Source of the DNA: Streptomyces fungicidicus
GTDB taxonomy: Bacteria; Actinomycetota; Actinomycetes; Streptomycetales; Streptomycetaceae
Length of the DNA stretch: 64,000 bases
Assembly (NCBI RefSeq): GCF_003665435.1
Contig: NZ_CP023407.1
Coordinates: 4,154,001 to 4,218,000, forward strand
Reading direction: 5' to 3'
Shown: one piece after another, positions 17,127-25,451 of the stretch
Numbering within the stretch: the stretch's first letter is position 1
Layout: every line of letters starts with the position of its first letter
Translations under genes and position numbers: made by a program
The notes under the pieces: generated by a model
What the model saw: the letters and a program-made list of their open reading frames with translations, nothing else
What the model was told of the DNA's origin: nothing
Database searches by the model: none

Positions 17127-17170
17127 TGTCGGGGTGGCGGGATTTGAACCCACGACCTCCTCGTCCCGAA
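17127..17170 (-). repeat. attL: 44-bp copy of the tRNA-Pro 3' half
   Basis: This stretch matches 26827-26870 at 43 of 44 positions, with one C/T difference at 17160 in the anticodon stem. It covers the T arm, variable loop and anticodon loop up to TTCGGGA, but there is no 5' half, so it is not a functional tRNA. It marks the distal end of an element integrated into tRNA-Pro. Confidence 0.88.
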
Positions 17171-17269
17171 GCAACTCGGCTGGACGTTCGACCTTGGGCT
17201 GCTGTGCCTCTCACCTGCGGTGATGGTCCGCAGACATCCGCGCTTGTCCGCCGCTGTTCGCATGTGGTG

Positions 17270-17285
17270 TCACGCAGTTAGACAC
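17270..17285 (+). repeat. TCACGCAG-type 16-bp repeat, copy 3
   Basis: Sequence TCACGCAGTTAGACAC, part of a 20-bp stretch (17268-17287) matching 16219-16238 at 19 of 20 positions. It sits 100 bp inside the left end of the element. Confidence 0.55.
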
Positions 17286-17441
17286 TCACTCGGGACGCGA
17301 CCCGCCTGGAGACGCTGCGCGGGTTCGACGGGGGAGCCTGCCGTCTGCGCCAGATGGCTGTGCCATCAGGTCACGAGAAACTGTGCTGCTCACGGACGGT
17401 CGTGCGCGTACCGTCGGTCTGAACCATGGGGGTGGAGGCCT

Positions 17442-17837
17442 GTGCTGTACGCACAGGAGGTGATCCTGAACGAACTCGCACAGGGGCTCAGACCGACGGC
17501 CGACGGCGTTGAGTGGTTCGAGGGCCTCTTAGAAGACGACCAACGCAAGGTCCTGCACGCGCTGGTGCTGTTCTGCGGGCAGGCCCGTGCCTGCGAGGAG
17601 GACGTACCGGAGAGCATCACGCGTTCCGGCATCCGCCCCACTCACACGCCGGCGGTGATGCTCACGAAGTGGCGCTTCGGAATGGAAGCACTTCCGGCCT
17701 ACGAACTCACCAAGTCCTTCCGCCTGCTCGTCGCCCTCTTCAGCATCGCCGACACCCGCAGGCGAACACTGCACTGTGCCGACGGATGCGGTCACGCCTG
17801 GCACAACCTGCCGGATCCGCCAGACGACGCAACCTGA
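17442..17837 (+). CDS. DUF5958 protein
   Basis: 131 aa from a GTG at 17442. The conserved DUF5958 features as I recall them are present: VILNELAQGLRPTADGVEWF at the N-terminus and RSGIRPTHTPAVML in the middle. The C-terminus has two Cys in CADGCGHAWHNL, which could bind zinc. The role of the family is unknown. It is common in Streptomyces accessory regions, and here it is the first gene inside the integrated element. Several GGAGG-like sequences precede the start, the nearest only 3 nt away, so the start may be a few codons later. Confidence 0.75.
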   Translation: MLYAQEVILNELAQGLRPTADGVEWFEGLLEDDQRKVLHALVLFCGQARACEEDVPESITRSGIRPTHTPAVMLTKWRFGMEALPAYELTKSFRLLVALFSIADTRRRTLHCADGCGHAWHNLPDPPDDAT

Positions 17838-18013
17838 GACGTCTTCTTGCCCTGGGTCTTGTCGGAGATCTTGGAGAGCTGGGTTCCTGCTGGTCCGGGG
17901 CGGTGGGAACGTGCGCCTGGTGGTCGTTGTTGGTCGTCATTGGCCACTGTCGAGCGGCCTCGGACGGCCCAGGGACGGCCCGGCTCCTCAGTCTGAGTGG
18001 TGGGCCGCCGACC

Positions 18014-19615
18014 TCAGCGCGAGGGGCGCCTCTTCGGGGGGACTGGGCCCGGGATCACATCCTTGCCAAGGTGTTCCTTGATCAGGTACTTGAGTTCTGG
18101 CCCTTCGATGAGCTGAAGCCGTCCATGTTGGCGGGCAAAGTCGTGGCTGGCCCTGCCGAACCAGGATGTGGTGATCAGGACCCCCTTGGCGGCACGCTTG
18201 TGCTCGACCACTCCGGCGAGCGCCTGGACGGACTCAACACCCACGAGCTTGCTGTAGCGCTTCGCCTGAATGATGCACTCACCGTTGAAGACGGGGTCCT
18301 TGCTGACGGCAACCGCGTCAACGCCCTCGTCTTTGGAGGCCTGGGTGTTCCAGGCCTCCATGCCGATCGCCTCGAACAGTTGGCGAATCAGGTGCTCGAA
18401 CTCGGTGGGCGTCAGCTTCACCAGCACGGGCCTGCTGTCTAGGCCAGCGACTACATCCATGCTGTCCATGAGCCGGTATTTCGATAGGTCGAACTCGACG
18501 ATGGGGCGGATCGGTTCGAGATCGTAGGGGTTGGGCGATACCAGGGCGTTGAGTCCCCTGAGGCACTGCGCTGGATCAACCTGGCTGAGCCGGAGCTTCC
18601 CGAACTGCTCCCTGCTGGCGCTGAGTGTCACTAGGCAGGGTGAGACCTCCTGACCGGTGGCCCGGTCGATGGTTTTCACATGGCCGTTCAGGATCACGCC
18701 ATTGACGATCCGGTCTGGATCGCTCGTCAGGACCTCGTGGACTGTCCTCAGGGCGACTTGTGCCAGGACGGAGGCGTAGATCTCCTTGCGTTCCTTCTCC
18801 GGACGAGGCAGGACGGTCGTCTCGTCTCGGTTCTTCACGTACCGGTAGCCCCGCGCGGTTGGAACGATCGCTTCAGGCGGCAAGTGGATCTCAACGAGTA
18901 CGTCACCGGTGGCAGGTCGAAAGGCGATTCGATGCTCGTGCGGGAAGCCCACTGGGTACACCGACGCATCCAGAACGGCCCCTAGATGAGCCTCGACCGC
19001 CGCGGGCTCCCCGGCCTTGTACGCCTCGCGCTCCTCATCCAACTTTGCGTTGAAGGTCGCCACCTCCTCAAGGGCTTGCGCTTCGGCCTGGCGGTGCTCG
19101 GCACGCTTCCGCTCCAGCGTTGCCAGCCGCTTCTCTTCGGCCCTCCGGTGGCGATTCTGTGCCTCGCCGAACCGCACACGCGCCTCTGCAACCTCAGCCT
19201 CATAGCGCTTCCTGCCAAGACCAAGGACAGCAGCCAGGCCACCGGGTTCCGGTGGTGCGAACTCCTCCCATCGCGGGGCAGGCTCCGGACGAGACCAAGG
19301 ACGCTCGTCCAACTTCCTCGGCGTGTGAGTCCTCCGCCGGCGCTCAAAGGTCGTCGGCGGATCCCCCACCAGCGCGTCACGGAGCAACTGTCCAAGCTGC
19401 TCGACCTCGTGCTCGACCCCGATCGTGCGAACCCGTGCCTGCTCGGCCTGCTGGTCCTGATACGCGGCCTTCCGCTCGCGTTCCTGCCGCTTGCTGGCTG
19501 TCTCGGCGGCCTTACGTTCCCGCTCCGCTTGTCGCGCCCGTTGCTCCTGGGCACGTCGTAAAGCTTGCTGCTGCCGCTGATAGTCGTTGCCTCGGCCGCT
19601 GCCCCGTTGCGCCAC
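18014..19615 (-). CDS. Mrr-type restriction endonuclease with coiled-coil N-terminus
   Basis: 533 aa from an ATG at 19615. Residues ~10-65 and 130-200 are long Glu/Arg/Gln/Ala-rich helices typical of coiled coils. A middle domain (about 205-400) is of unknown type. The last ~130 residues form an Mrr_cat nuclease: LTPTEFEHLIRQLFEAIGMEAW, DEGVDAVAVSKD, then CIIQAKRY, giving the D...QxK active site of the Mrr branch of PD-(D/E)XK enzymes. Mrr proteins act alone on modified or foreign DNA as type IV restriction. A role in defence is supported by its place in an integrated element; the target modification cannot be read. Confidence 0.85.
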   Translation of the reverse strand: MAQRGSGRGNDYQRQQQALRRAQEQRARQAERERKAAETASKRQERERKAAYQDQQAEQARVRTIGVEHEVEQLGQLLRDALVGDPPTTFERRRRTHTPRKLDERPWSRPEPAPRWEEFAPPEPGGLAAVLGLGRKRYEAEVAEARVRFGEAQNRHRRAEEKRLATLERKRAEHRQAEAQALEEVATFNAKLDEEREAYKAGEPAAVEAHLGAVLDASVYPVGFPHEHRIAFRPATGDVLVEIHLPPEAIVPTARGYRYVKNRDETTVLPRPEKERKEIYASVLAQVALRTVHEVLTSDPDRIVNGVILNGHVKTIDRATGQEVSPCLVTLSASREQFGKLRLSQVDPAQCLRGLNALVSPNPYDLEPIRPIVEFDLSKYRLMDSMDVVAGLDSRPVLVKLTPTEFEHLIRQLFEAIGMEAWNTQASKDEGVDAVAVSKDPVFNGECIIQAKRYSKLVGVESVQALAGVVEHKRAAKGVLITTSWFGRASHDFARQHGRLQLIEGPELKYLIKEHLGKDVIPGPVPPKRRPSR

Positions 19616-20086
19616 CTGGTTGCCCCTCCCCTGGCCCTACTCCGCCACAGGGCTGCATTCCCCTTCCACATCGCAGAATCACGCCCAGCAGGGACGTCAC
19701 CTCAGCCGGACCGCACGGTGCACCGTTGGCTCAAGTCGTCTGCACCTCAACCCACGACAGTCAGCCACGATGGCGGGTTTGCCGACCGATCAGGCGCGCG
19801 TGTGCCTCGCTGCACCCCTACTGCCCTCAGCCACGCTGTCGAGGTGTCGTCGACCGGAGGCACCCAGGACGCCCGGCCCGTGAGCACACTGCCTGAGCCA
19901 TCAGCTTGGGAAGCTGAGGTGATCTAGCGCTGCTTGCTCGGCTGACCTGCGGTGGACTGATGTGGGCGCACAGTTGGTCGCCGACTAGCTCCCCGAGATT
20001 CCCCGTGGTTCCCCGTGTGATCTGGCACGAGTCTGGCACGGCTCCGCCTCGATTCGCTTGTTCTGCAGGTAGTCGGTCTGCGTTCT
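19616..20086. other. 470-bp intergenic stretch
   Basis: No gene could be supported on either strand. Near the right end is a 9-bp direct repeat (TCTGGCACG type, about 20019-20041) of the kind often seen near integrase genes of Streptomyces elements. Promoters for the two divergent genes (18014-19615 and 20103-20714) should lie here, but none was recognised. Confidence 0.5.
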
Positions 20087-20108
20087 CTGCATGATGTAGA
20101 TCATGCAG
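20087..20108. promoter_or_regulatory. 9-bp inverted repeat over the start codon
   Basis: CTGCATGAT and ATCATGCAG form a perfect 9-bp inverted repeat with a 4-nt spacer (GTAG). It overlaps the ATG at 20103. The left part contains the 11-mer GCATGATGTAG, which recurs exactly at 20709-20719. This is a candidate operator. Confidence 0.55.
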
Positions 20109-20714
20109 GCCGTCTACGTCGTACAGGTTGTCACCGCCGGTCTGGGAGTGGGAGGGACGCTGGCAGCGGCTCTGTTGACCCAGGCAGCAAACCGTCGTGC
20201 AGATCGTGATCGATACAGCCGCGAAGATCGGCATCGATGGCTCGTGGAGCGACAGAGGGTGGGCACGAGGTTTCTGGCGGGCGCACTCGCAGTGGAGCGG
20301 AACCTATGGTCGCTGTGTTCGCACTTGGACAGGGAAGATCGCCCTGAGAGGCTGCCGGGGCATACGACCGTGCTTCTGACGCCGGAAGAGGGGATACCGG
20401 GAGTCCTTGATGCTCTGACCCGTGAGATCTTGATCGAGGGCATCGAGGAGGCTTTCGCTGATCTAGAGGGGCTGGAAGAGTTGGTCGCCGAGATAACGCT
20501 CATCGGGACACCGAGCGAGGCGGCCGCTGCATCTGATCTGATGGGTCGCCTCGCTGACACGGTGGGGTGGTTGGAGAGCTTCGCTCCATTCGACGTGGCC
20601 GCAGACTCTGTCGAGGGGTGTCGAACTGCCCGCGATCTCTTCTCCGTGGAAGCTCGTAAGAGCTTGCAAGTCGACGGAGGTTTTACCCCACCGGATAGGC
20701 GTCCCCGGGCATGA
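20103..20714 (+). CDS. Membrane-anchored hypothetical protein
   Basis: 203 aa. The N-terminal helix (VVQVVTAGLGVGGTLAAALLT, residues 5-25) is followed at once by a very charged stretch, RRADRDRYSREDRHRWLVERQR, and a helical cytoplasmic domain. This N-in single-pass layout with a following RDRYSREDRHRWLxxR motif occurs in many uncharacterised actinobacterial proteins. It ends 99 bp before the next gene, which carries the same upstream 11-bp motif, so the two may act together. The start is the ATG at 20103, lying within an inverted repeat. Confidence 0.7.
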   Translation: MQAVYVVQVVTAGLGVGGTLAAALLTQAANRRADRDRYSREDRHRWLVERQRVGTRFLAGALAVERNLWSLCSHLDREDRPERLPGHTTVLLTPEEGIPGVLDALTREILIEGIEEAFADLEGLEELVAEITLIGTPSEAAAASDLMGRLADTVGWLESFAPFDVAADSVEGCRTARDLFSVEARKSLQVDGGFTPPDRRPRA

Positions 20715-20788
20715 TGTAGCTGTGGGCAAGTTGGTGTCGCCGCTCACCGGCGTGAGGCGAGCGCACTACATGACAGCATGTAGATGAT
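20709..20788. promoter_or_regulatory. Repeat cluster upstream of the two-nuclease gene
   Basis: This interval holds a second exact copy of GCATGATGTAG (20709-20719) overlapping the stop of the upstream gene. It also holds a 7-bp inverted repeat CTACATG-ACAG-CATGTAG (20766-20783) followed by ATGAT. The motif relates the two gene starts and could bind one regulator. Confidence 0.5.
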
Positions 20789-20813
20789 TTGAATGGGTAA
20801 CGGAGGGATGGCA

Positions 20814-23090
20814 ATGATCGAACGAATTCCTGACGATGTCGTCCGCATTGCTCTCGATAAGGCTGAAGGGTTTCCTTTTGAGCGATTCGCCATCTCATTC
20901 TATTCATCTCTAGTGGGTGCGGAATTTGTGCCCCTGGGTGGCATCAAAGACGGCGGCGCCGATGCTCGCGACGGAACGCTTTACGAAGAGAAGGGCCGCC
21001 CGGATGTCTTTTACCAGGCAAGTGTTGAGGTAGATACGGAAGGGAAAATCAGGCGAACCATCGAGCGCTTGCGAGAATTTGGTCGTTCTCCGGGCGTCTT
21101 GTTCTATCTCACTTCCCAGCTCGTGAAGTATTCAGACAGAGTGGAGCGAGAGCTAACCAAGGAACTTGATGTAACTATTGTTATTCGAGACGGCAACTAT
21201 GTCATCGCGCATGTCAACGACGAGGCGGCAGGCAGGGACGCATTCGACCAGCACTTGAAGAGTTATACGGACTTTCTCAAGCGAATTGGGTCGTCTCGGC
21301 TTATCGAGGCATCGCGACACGTTAAGGATCCTGCCGCCTTCGTCTTCCTTTCCCAAGAGCTTGAGCGTCGCTCCGGAAATGAAAAACTTGTGGACTCTGT
21401 CGTTGATTCCCTTGCCCTATGGGCCCTTGAGGGAACTGACCCTGACGCCGGAATCCTTTATAACAGCGAACAGGTAGAAGACATCGTAAATAAGTCGCTT
21501 CCTGGGGTTACCGGTTTCGTTAAGCCCCGTCTTCGTAGACGACTGATGGCGCTCTCAGACAAGCAGCGCAAAGGTGGGCGTGCAGTAAATTGGCACCGTA
21601 AACAAGATGCCTTTTGTCTCCCCTTCGAGACTCGGCAGCGTATCGAGGAGGAGAATACTGCCGACGAGAAGCTGCGGCTGGACGTAATCGCAAGCCTGGA
21701 AGACAGGCTGCGAGCTGAAAAGATCAATGGGATGGGTAAGGTCCGTAGCAGGAAGGCGGTGGAGGTTTCACTCCGTGCATTACAGCTGGCTTTTGAGCGC
21801 AACGGGCTTGAATTTTCCGCGTTCCTGCACGCTAAAGATAGTTCGGATTATACAACGATCACGGATTGCCTTGCTGTAGCCCTACGGGAGTATGGTGTCG
21901 TAGGGAAAGAATCGACGATTGTTGGCGACGGTGCCTTTTCGATACTCAGAGGGGTCTTGTATCACTCTACCGAAGTGGAAAGGCGTTACCTGCAGCGACT
22001 GTCCCACACCTACGCCCTGCTCTTCACTCTGAATACAGAGCCGAGGCTAGTTGAATTCTTCCAAGACATGACGGGAGAATTTCGGCTATACGTGGGCGCA
22101 GACCAGCTTGTTCTTGCTTTGAGTGAGCATTTCCTTGCAGAGCCAGATCGAGCAACGACAAACACCCTCTTGATGGCCAGCAAGCTCGGCGCAAAGCTCA
22201 TCTTGGTAGAGCCTGTTCTGGATGAAGTCGTGAATCATCTTCGTGTGTGTGACTTTGAGTATCGCAATCACCTTGCCCACGTTGATGAGTTTATGAACTA
22301 TGAGATTGCAAGAAACGCCCCGCACATAGTCCTCCGTTCGTACTTGTATGCGAGGATCAATCAGGATCTTGGCTGGAGAAGGCCCAAGAGTTGGCCTGCG
22401 TTTGTCAAGCATTTCTGCACCTACGCAGACCTGCATCGCGGCGCTGCCTTCGAAGATGTTCGGCGTTATCTACAGGCAAAATTCTCGCTAACGTTCGAGA
22501 GTGTCAGCGACTTGGAGGATCTCGTAGAGATTGAGGATGTCGAGAGCCTGGCAGATGAACTTGAGGATTCGAAGCGTGATCGGAGACTGGCCCGAAATGA
22601 TGCTCTTTTGGCTCTATCGGTATACGGGCACCGTAGGCGCAGGAAAGAAACGTCTAGCATCTCCGAGTTTGGGTACGCGACCTGGTGGCTAACGTCTGAA
22701 ACGGCGATCTTGAAGTACACCAAGGATTTGGTAAAGGAAAATCGTGCGCGTTACGTTATGAGGCCTGATTTTCTTCTCAACTTCCTTATGCTTGCGCCTA
22801 GTGCTGCCACGGCGCGTAATACCTTCAAATCCGTTTTTCCCAGTCTGCTGGGTATCAAGTTGGCTCGACGGATGAAGCTTGACACCTTCAACGAGATTAT
22901 GGATTCCGTAACCGAAGCGGTGGACTTGGATGAAGCTCGGCGCAGCGCCGAAATTGCGAAATATGTCGATAGGCTAAAAAGCGACTTTTCTAGACAGTAT
23001 ACAATTCTTGGGGCCGGCGAAAGAATGCAAGGCGTTGATCTGGTTGCACAAAAGGCCGCACTTGAGAATGGTGGAGGCGGAGCAAAGTAG
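20814..23090 (+). CDS. PD-(D/E)XK-like plus PIN-like two-nuclease protein
   Basis: 758 aa from the ATG at 20814, chosen because GGAGGG ends 6 nt upstream; ATGs at 20808 and 20793 are open but lie on or before that site. Residues ~15-90 resemble a restriction-type fold: PFERFAISFYSSLVG, D46-GGAD50, then FYQ68-A-S-V-E, with K78 in EGKIRRTIERL as a possible active-site lysine. Residues ~428-640 resemble a PIN domain: D430 in LYVGADQLVLAL, E466 and E471 in LVEPVLDEVV, and E629 in WWLTSETAI. The middle (about 200-420) is helical and unassigned. Base composition is near 50 percent GC, far below its neighbours, so it is recently acquired. A defence or abortive-infection role is inferred, not shown. 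Confidence 0.7.
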   Translation: MIERIPDDVVRIALDKAEGFPFERFAISFYSSLVGAEFVPLGGIKDGGADARDGTLYEEKGRPDVFYQASVEVDTEGKIRRTIERLREFGRSPGVLFYLTSQLVKYSDRVERELTKELDVTIVIRDGNYVIAHVNDEAAGRDAFDQHLKSYTDFLKRIGSSRLIEASRHVKDPAAFVFLSQELERRSGNEKLVDSVVDSLALWALEGTDPDAGILYNSEQVEDIVNKSLPGVTGFVKPRLRRRLMALSDKQRKGGRAVNWHRKQDAFCLPFETRQRIEEENTADEKLRLDVIASLEDRLRAEKINGMGKVRSRKAVEVSLRALQLAFERNGLEFSAFLHAKDSSDYTTITDCLAVALREYGVVGKESTIVGDGAFSILRGVLYHSTEVERRYLQRLSHTYALLFTLNTEPRLVEFFQDMTGEFRLYVGADQLVLALSEHFLAEPDRATTNTLLMASKLGAKLILVEPVLDEVVNHLRVCDFEYRNHLAHVDEFMNYEIARNAPHIVLRSYLYARINQDLGWRRPKSWPAFVKHFCTYADLHRGAAFEDVRRYLQAKFSLTFESVSDLEDLVEIEDVESLADELEDSKRDRRLARNDALLALSVYGHRRRRKETSSISEFGYATWWLTSETAILKYTKDLVKENRARYVMRPDFLLNFLMLAPSAATARNTFKSVFPSLLGIKLARRMKLDTFNEIMDSVTEAVDLDEARRSAEIAKYVDRLKSDFSRQYTILGAGERMQGVDLVAQKAALENGGGGAK

Positions 23091-23109
23091 GCCTGGCTGT
23101 TAAAACTGA

Positions 23110-23277
23110 GGTCGGTGGAGCGGCTTTGGGGTGGCGCTGCTTTGGCGCGAGTGATCATGGCCCCGTAAGCTTGCGGCGCGTCGGGCAGGTAGTGGACCTG
23201 CCCGATAAAGCACGACGGTGGGGCCGTGATCTTCGAGGCTCGCGCCAAAGTGGCTCCGTAAAGCCGTGGAGCCGACC
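23110..23277. repeat. ~170-nt imperfect palindrome downstream of the nuclease gene
   Basis: Nested complementary arms centre near 23194: GGTCGG/CCGACC (23110/23272), CTTTGGCGCGAG/CTCGCGCCAAAG (23140/23239), GATCATGGCCCC against GGGGCCGTGATC, and TCGGGCAGG/CCTGCCCGA (23181/23197). A transcript would fold into a long interrupted hairpin. It could be a structured RNA, a MITE-like element or a strong terminator. There is no open reading frame of note in it. Confidence 0.7.
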
Positions 23278-23456
23278 GCCCCAGCCACGACGTACCCCTT
23301 CTCTGACATCAGGCGGCTGCATGCTTTGAGCGCGGCACGGGCGCCGGCCGGGCTGGAGCGGGGCGGAGACAGGAGCGCAGGCCCGGCCGGGGGCCGGGCC
23401 GCGCGCGGTGAGCGGAGCGAGCCGCCTTGAACCCGTGAAGAAGGTTGTAACTCAGT

Positions 23457-23470
23457 CGTCGGAGGGGATG
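23457..23470 (+). repeat. Left 14-bp target site duplication of the IS481 element
   Basis: CGTCGGAGGGGATG, identical to 25452-25465, flanks the insertion sequence. Confidence 0.85.
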
Positions 23471-23471
23471 T

Positions 23472-23521
23472 TGTCCGGTCCCAGTAGATGCTTGACAGTT
23501 CGGTCCCAGCTGATGGTTGAC
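23472..23521 (+). repeat. Left tandem terminal repeats of the IS481 element
   Basis: Two direct copies of a ~23-25-bp motif with core GGTCCCAG-N-TGATG-N-TTGAC (23472-23496 and 23500-23521). They match in inverse orientation the pair at the right end. Multiple transposase-binding sites per end would be a natural reading. Confidence 0.75.
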
Positions 23522-23579
23522 AGTGGCCGTGTTCGGCTTTTCTGTGCGCGTCGTTGCGGTGCGTGTGGGGAGGCCGGGA

Positions 23580-25394
23580 TTGGCGCTGGTGGAGTTGTCG
23601 GTTGTCGAGCAGAGATACCGGGCTGTGCTTGCGGTGCTGGCGGGTGCGACGGTGACGGAGGTCGCCGCCTCGCTGGGGGTGTCGCGGCAGACGGTGAGCG
23701 GGTGGAAGTCCCGGTATGAGGCCTCGGGCCTGGCTGGGTTGGCGGATCGGTCGCGTAGGCCGGCGTCGTGTCCGCATCAGGCGTCTGCCGAGGTGGAGGC
23801 GGCGGTGTGTGAGCTGCGGCGCAAGCACTCGAAGTGGGGGCCGCGGCGGATCGCGTTCGTGCTGGAGAAGTCCGGGGCAGTCCTGCCGGTGCCGTCGCGG
23901 ATGACCGTGTATCGGATCCTGGTCCGTCATGGGCTGGTGGAGCCGGGGGTGCGGCGCCGGAAGCGGTCGGATTACAAGCGCTGGCAGCGGGACCGTCCGA
24001 TGCAGTTGTGGCAGATGGACATCGTCGGCGGTGTGATGCTCGTCGACCCAGTGACGGGTGAGTTGACCGAGGCGAAGGTCGTGACCGGGGTGGACGACCA
24101 TTCCCGGTACTGCGTGATCGCGTCGGTGGTGGAGCGGGCGACCGGTCGGGCGGTCTGCTCGGCGTTCGCGAGGGCCTTGCAGCGGTTCGGAGTGCCGGAA
24201 GAGGTGCTGACCGACAACGGCAAGCAGTTCACCGACCGGTTCGGGCATGGCGGTGAGGTGCTGTTCGACCGGATCTGCCGGGAGAACGGGATCGCCCACC
24301 GGCTCACCCAGCCGGCCTCGCCGACCACGACGGGCAAGGTCGAGCGGTTCCACCAGACGCTGCGGCGCGAACTCCTCGACGACTGCGGCGCCTTCGTGAG
24401 CATCGAGGATGCTCAGGCGGCGCTGGATGTGTGGGTGGATGAATACAACTCGATGCGTCCGCATCAGGCGCTGGACATGCAGTCTCCCGCCGACCGGTTC
24501 ACCCCCGTTCCAGACGAGGAGCGGGACATGCTGGGCCTGAGGGTGCCCGGGATGCTGGCGGTGGTGCCGCCGCAGCGGACACCTCCCGCGGAGCCGGAAC
24601 CGGTCGTTGAGGCGCCCGTGTCGCCCGGCCTTCCGGGGCTGGCCCCGGTGCCGGTGGAGGCGGGTGGGCCGGTGGAGTTCGAGCGGGTGGTGCCGGCGAG
24701 TGGGAATCTGCAGGTCGCGGGCAAGCAGTTCTGGCTGGGGCCGGCCCGGGCGGGGCTGACGGTGACGTTCTGGGCGGACACGTCGGTGATCCATCTGCTG
24801 ATCGCCGGGACGCGGATCAAGACGGTGCGGTCGCATCTGTCGGTTGCGGATCTGGGGCGGCTGGCGGCCCGGGGCGGTCGTGCGGCCGGACCCTCGCCAC
24901 TGCCGGCCGGTGACGGGGTGGCGTTCGAGGTGGACCGGGTGGTGAACAACAGCGGGCTGGTGGGTCTGGGCGGGCACCAGGTGCTGGCGGCGGAGATCCT
25001 CGGCGGCCGCCAGGTGGGTGTCCGCATCGACGACGAGACGCTGTCGTTCTTCGATCCGTCCTCACGGGAACTGCTGCGAGTGAGAACCAACCCGCTGACC
25101 AGCGAGGAAGTCCGCAGGCTGCGAGGTCTGCGGCCGGCCGGACCGCCACCACGGCCCCGTGTCGAGCCGGTGCGGGTGCAGCGGCGGGTCAGCGCGGTGG
25201 GCACGGTCATGGTCTGCCGCCAGGTCGTCTCCCTCGGCCGCCCCTACGCAGGCCAGACCGTGACCGTGCACGTCACGGACACGACGATCACCGTCGACCT
25301 GGACGGCCAGATCCGCGTCATCCGCCGCACGACCGACGTCCCGGTCCGTAACGTGAAAGCCAACAAGCCCCACAAGGTTTCCGATGTTGTCTAG
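23580..25394 (+). CDS. IS481-family DDE transposase
   Basis: 604 aa from a TTG at 23580 with GGGGAGG 7 nt upstream. The N-terminal helix-turn-helix (ATVTEVAASLGVSRQTVSGW) is followed by an HTH_32-like segment and an RVE/DDE core. The catalytic residues are D in LWQMDIVGG, D in VLTDNGKQFT and E in GKVERFHQTLRREL, and YNSMRPHQALDM follows. The ~270 residues after the core are longer than usual for the family; they contain two beta-rich repeats (GKQFWLGPARAGLTVTFW and CRQVVSLGRPYAGQTVTVHV). The gene appears intact, so the element may be active. Confidence 0.9.
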   Translation: MALVELSVVEQRYRAVLAVLAGATVTEVAASLGVSRQTVSGWKSRYEASGLAGLADRSRRPASCPHQASAEVEAAVCELRRKHSKWGPRRIAFVLEKSGAVLPVPSRMTVYRILVRHGLVEPGVRRRKRSDYKRWQRDRPMQLWQMDIVGGVMLVDPVTGELTEAKVVTGVDDHSRYCVIASVVERATGRAVCSAFARALQRFGVPEEVLTDNGKQFTDRFGHGGEVLFDRICRENGIAHRLTQPASPTTTGKVERFHQTLRRELLDDCGAFVSIEDAQAALDVWVDEYNSMRPHQALDMQSPADRFTPVPDEERDMLGLRVPGMLAVVPPQRTPPAEPEPVVEAPVSPGLPGLAPVPVEAGGPVEFERVVPASGNLQVAGKQFWLGPARAGLTVTFWADTSVIHLLIAGTRIKTVRSHLSVADLGRLAARGGRAAGPSPLPAGDGVAFEVDRVVNNSGLVGLGGHQVLAAEILGGRQVGVRIDDETLSFFDPSSRELLRVRTNPLTSEEVRRLRGLRPAGPPPRPRVEPVRVQRRVSAVGTVMVCRQVVSLGRPYAGQTVTVHVTDTTITVDLDGQIRVIRRTTDVPVRNVKANKPHKVSDVV

Positions 25395-25401
25395 GCCCAG
25401 C

Positions 25402-25451
25402 GTCAACCATCACCTGGGACCAGATCGTCAGGCATCACCTGGGACCCGACA
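25402..25451 (+). repeat. Right tandem terminal repeats of the IS481 element
   Basis: Inverse-orientation partners of the left pair: an inner copy 25402-25422 and an outer copy 25427-25451 with core GTCAxxCATCACCTGGGACC. Confidence 0.75.

Larger units (their letters stand above)
23471..25451 (+). mobile_element. IS481-family insertion sequence
   Basis: About 1,980 bp, flanked by a 14-bp target duplication. The outer inverted repeats are 25 bp (23472-23496 and 25427-25451, 21 of 25 matching, beginning TGTC). Each end has a second, inner copy of the same repeat (23500-23521 and 25402-25422) pointing the same way. One long transposase gene fills the rest. The identical target duplication and intact gene indicate a recent insertion. 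It lies in the last codons of the DUF1152 gene. Confidence 0.88.

Noticed and set aside
17127..17170. A second tRNA-Pro
   Set aside because: Only the 3' half is present; the acceptor 5' strand and D arm are missing, so it is an attachment duplicate.
23100..24977. Long minus-strand frame opposite the IS481 transposase
   Set aside because: Composition is His/Arg/Pro-rich and lacks domains; it mirrors the transposase codons.
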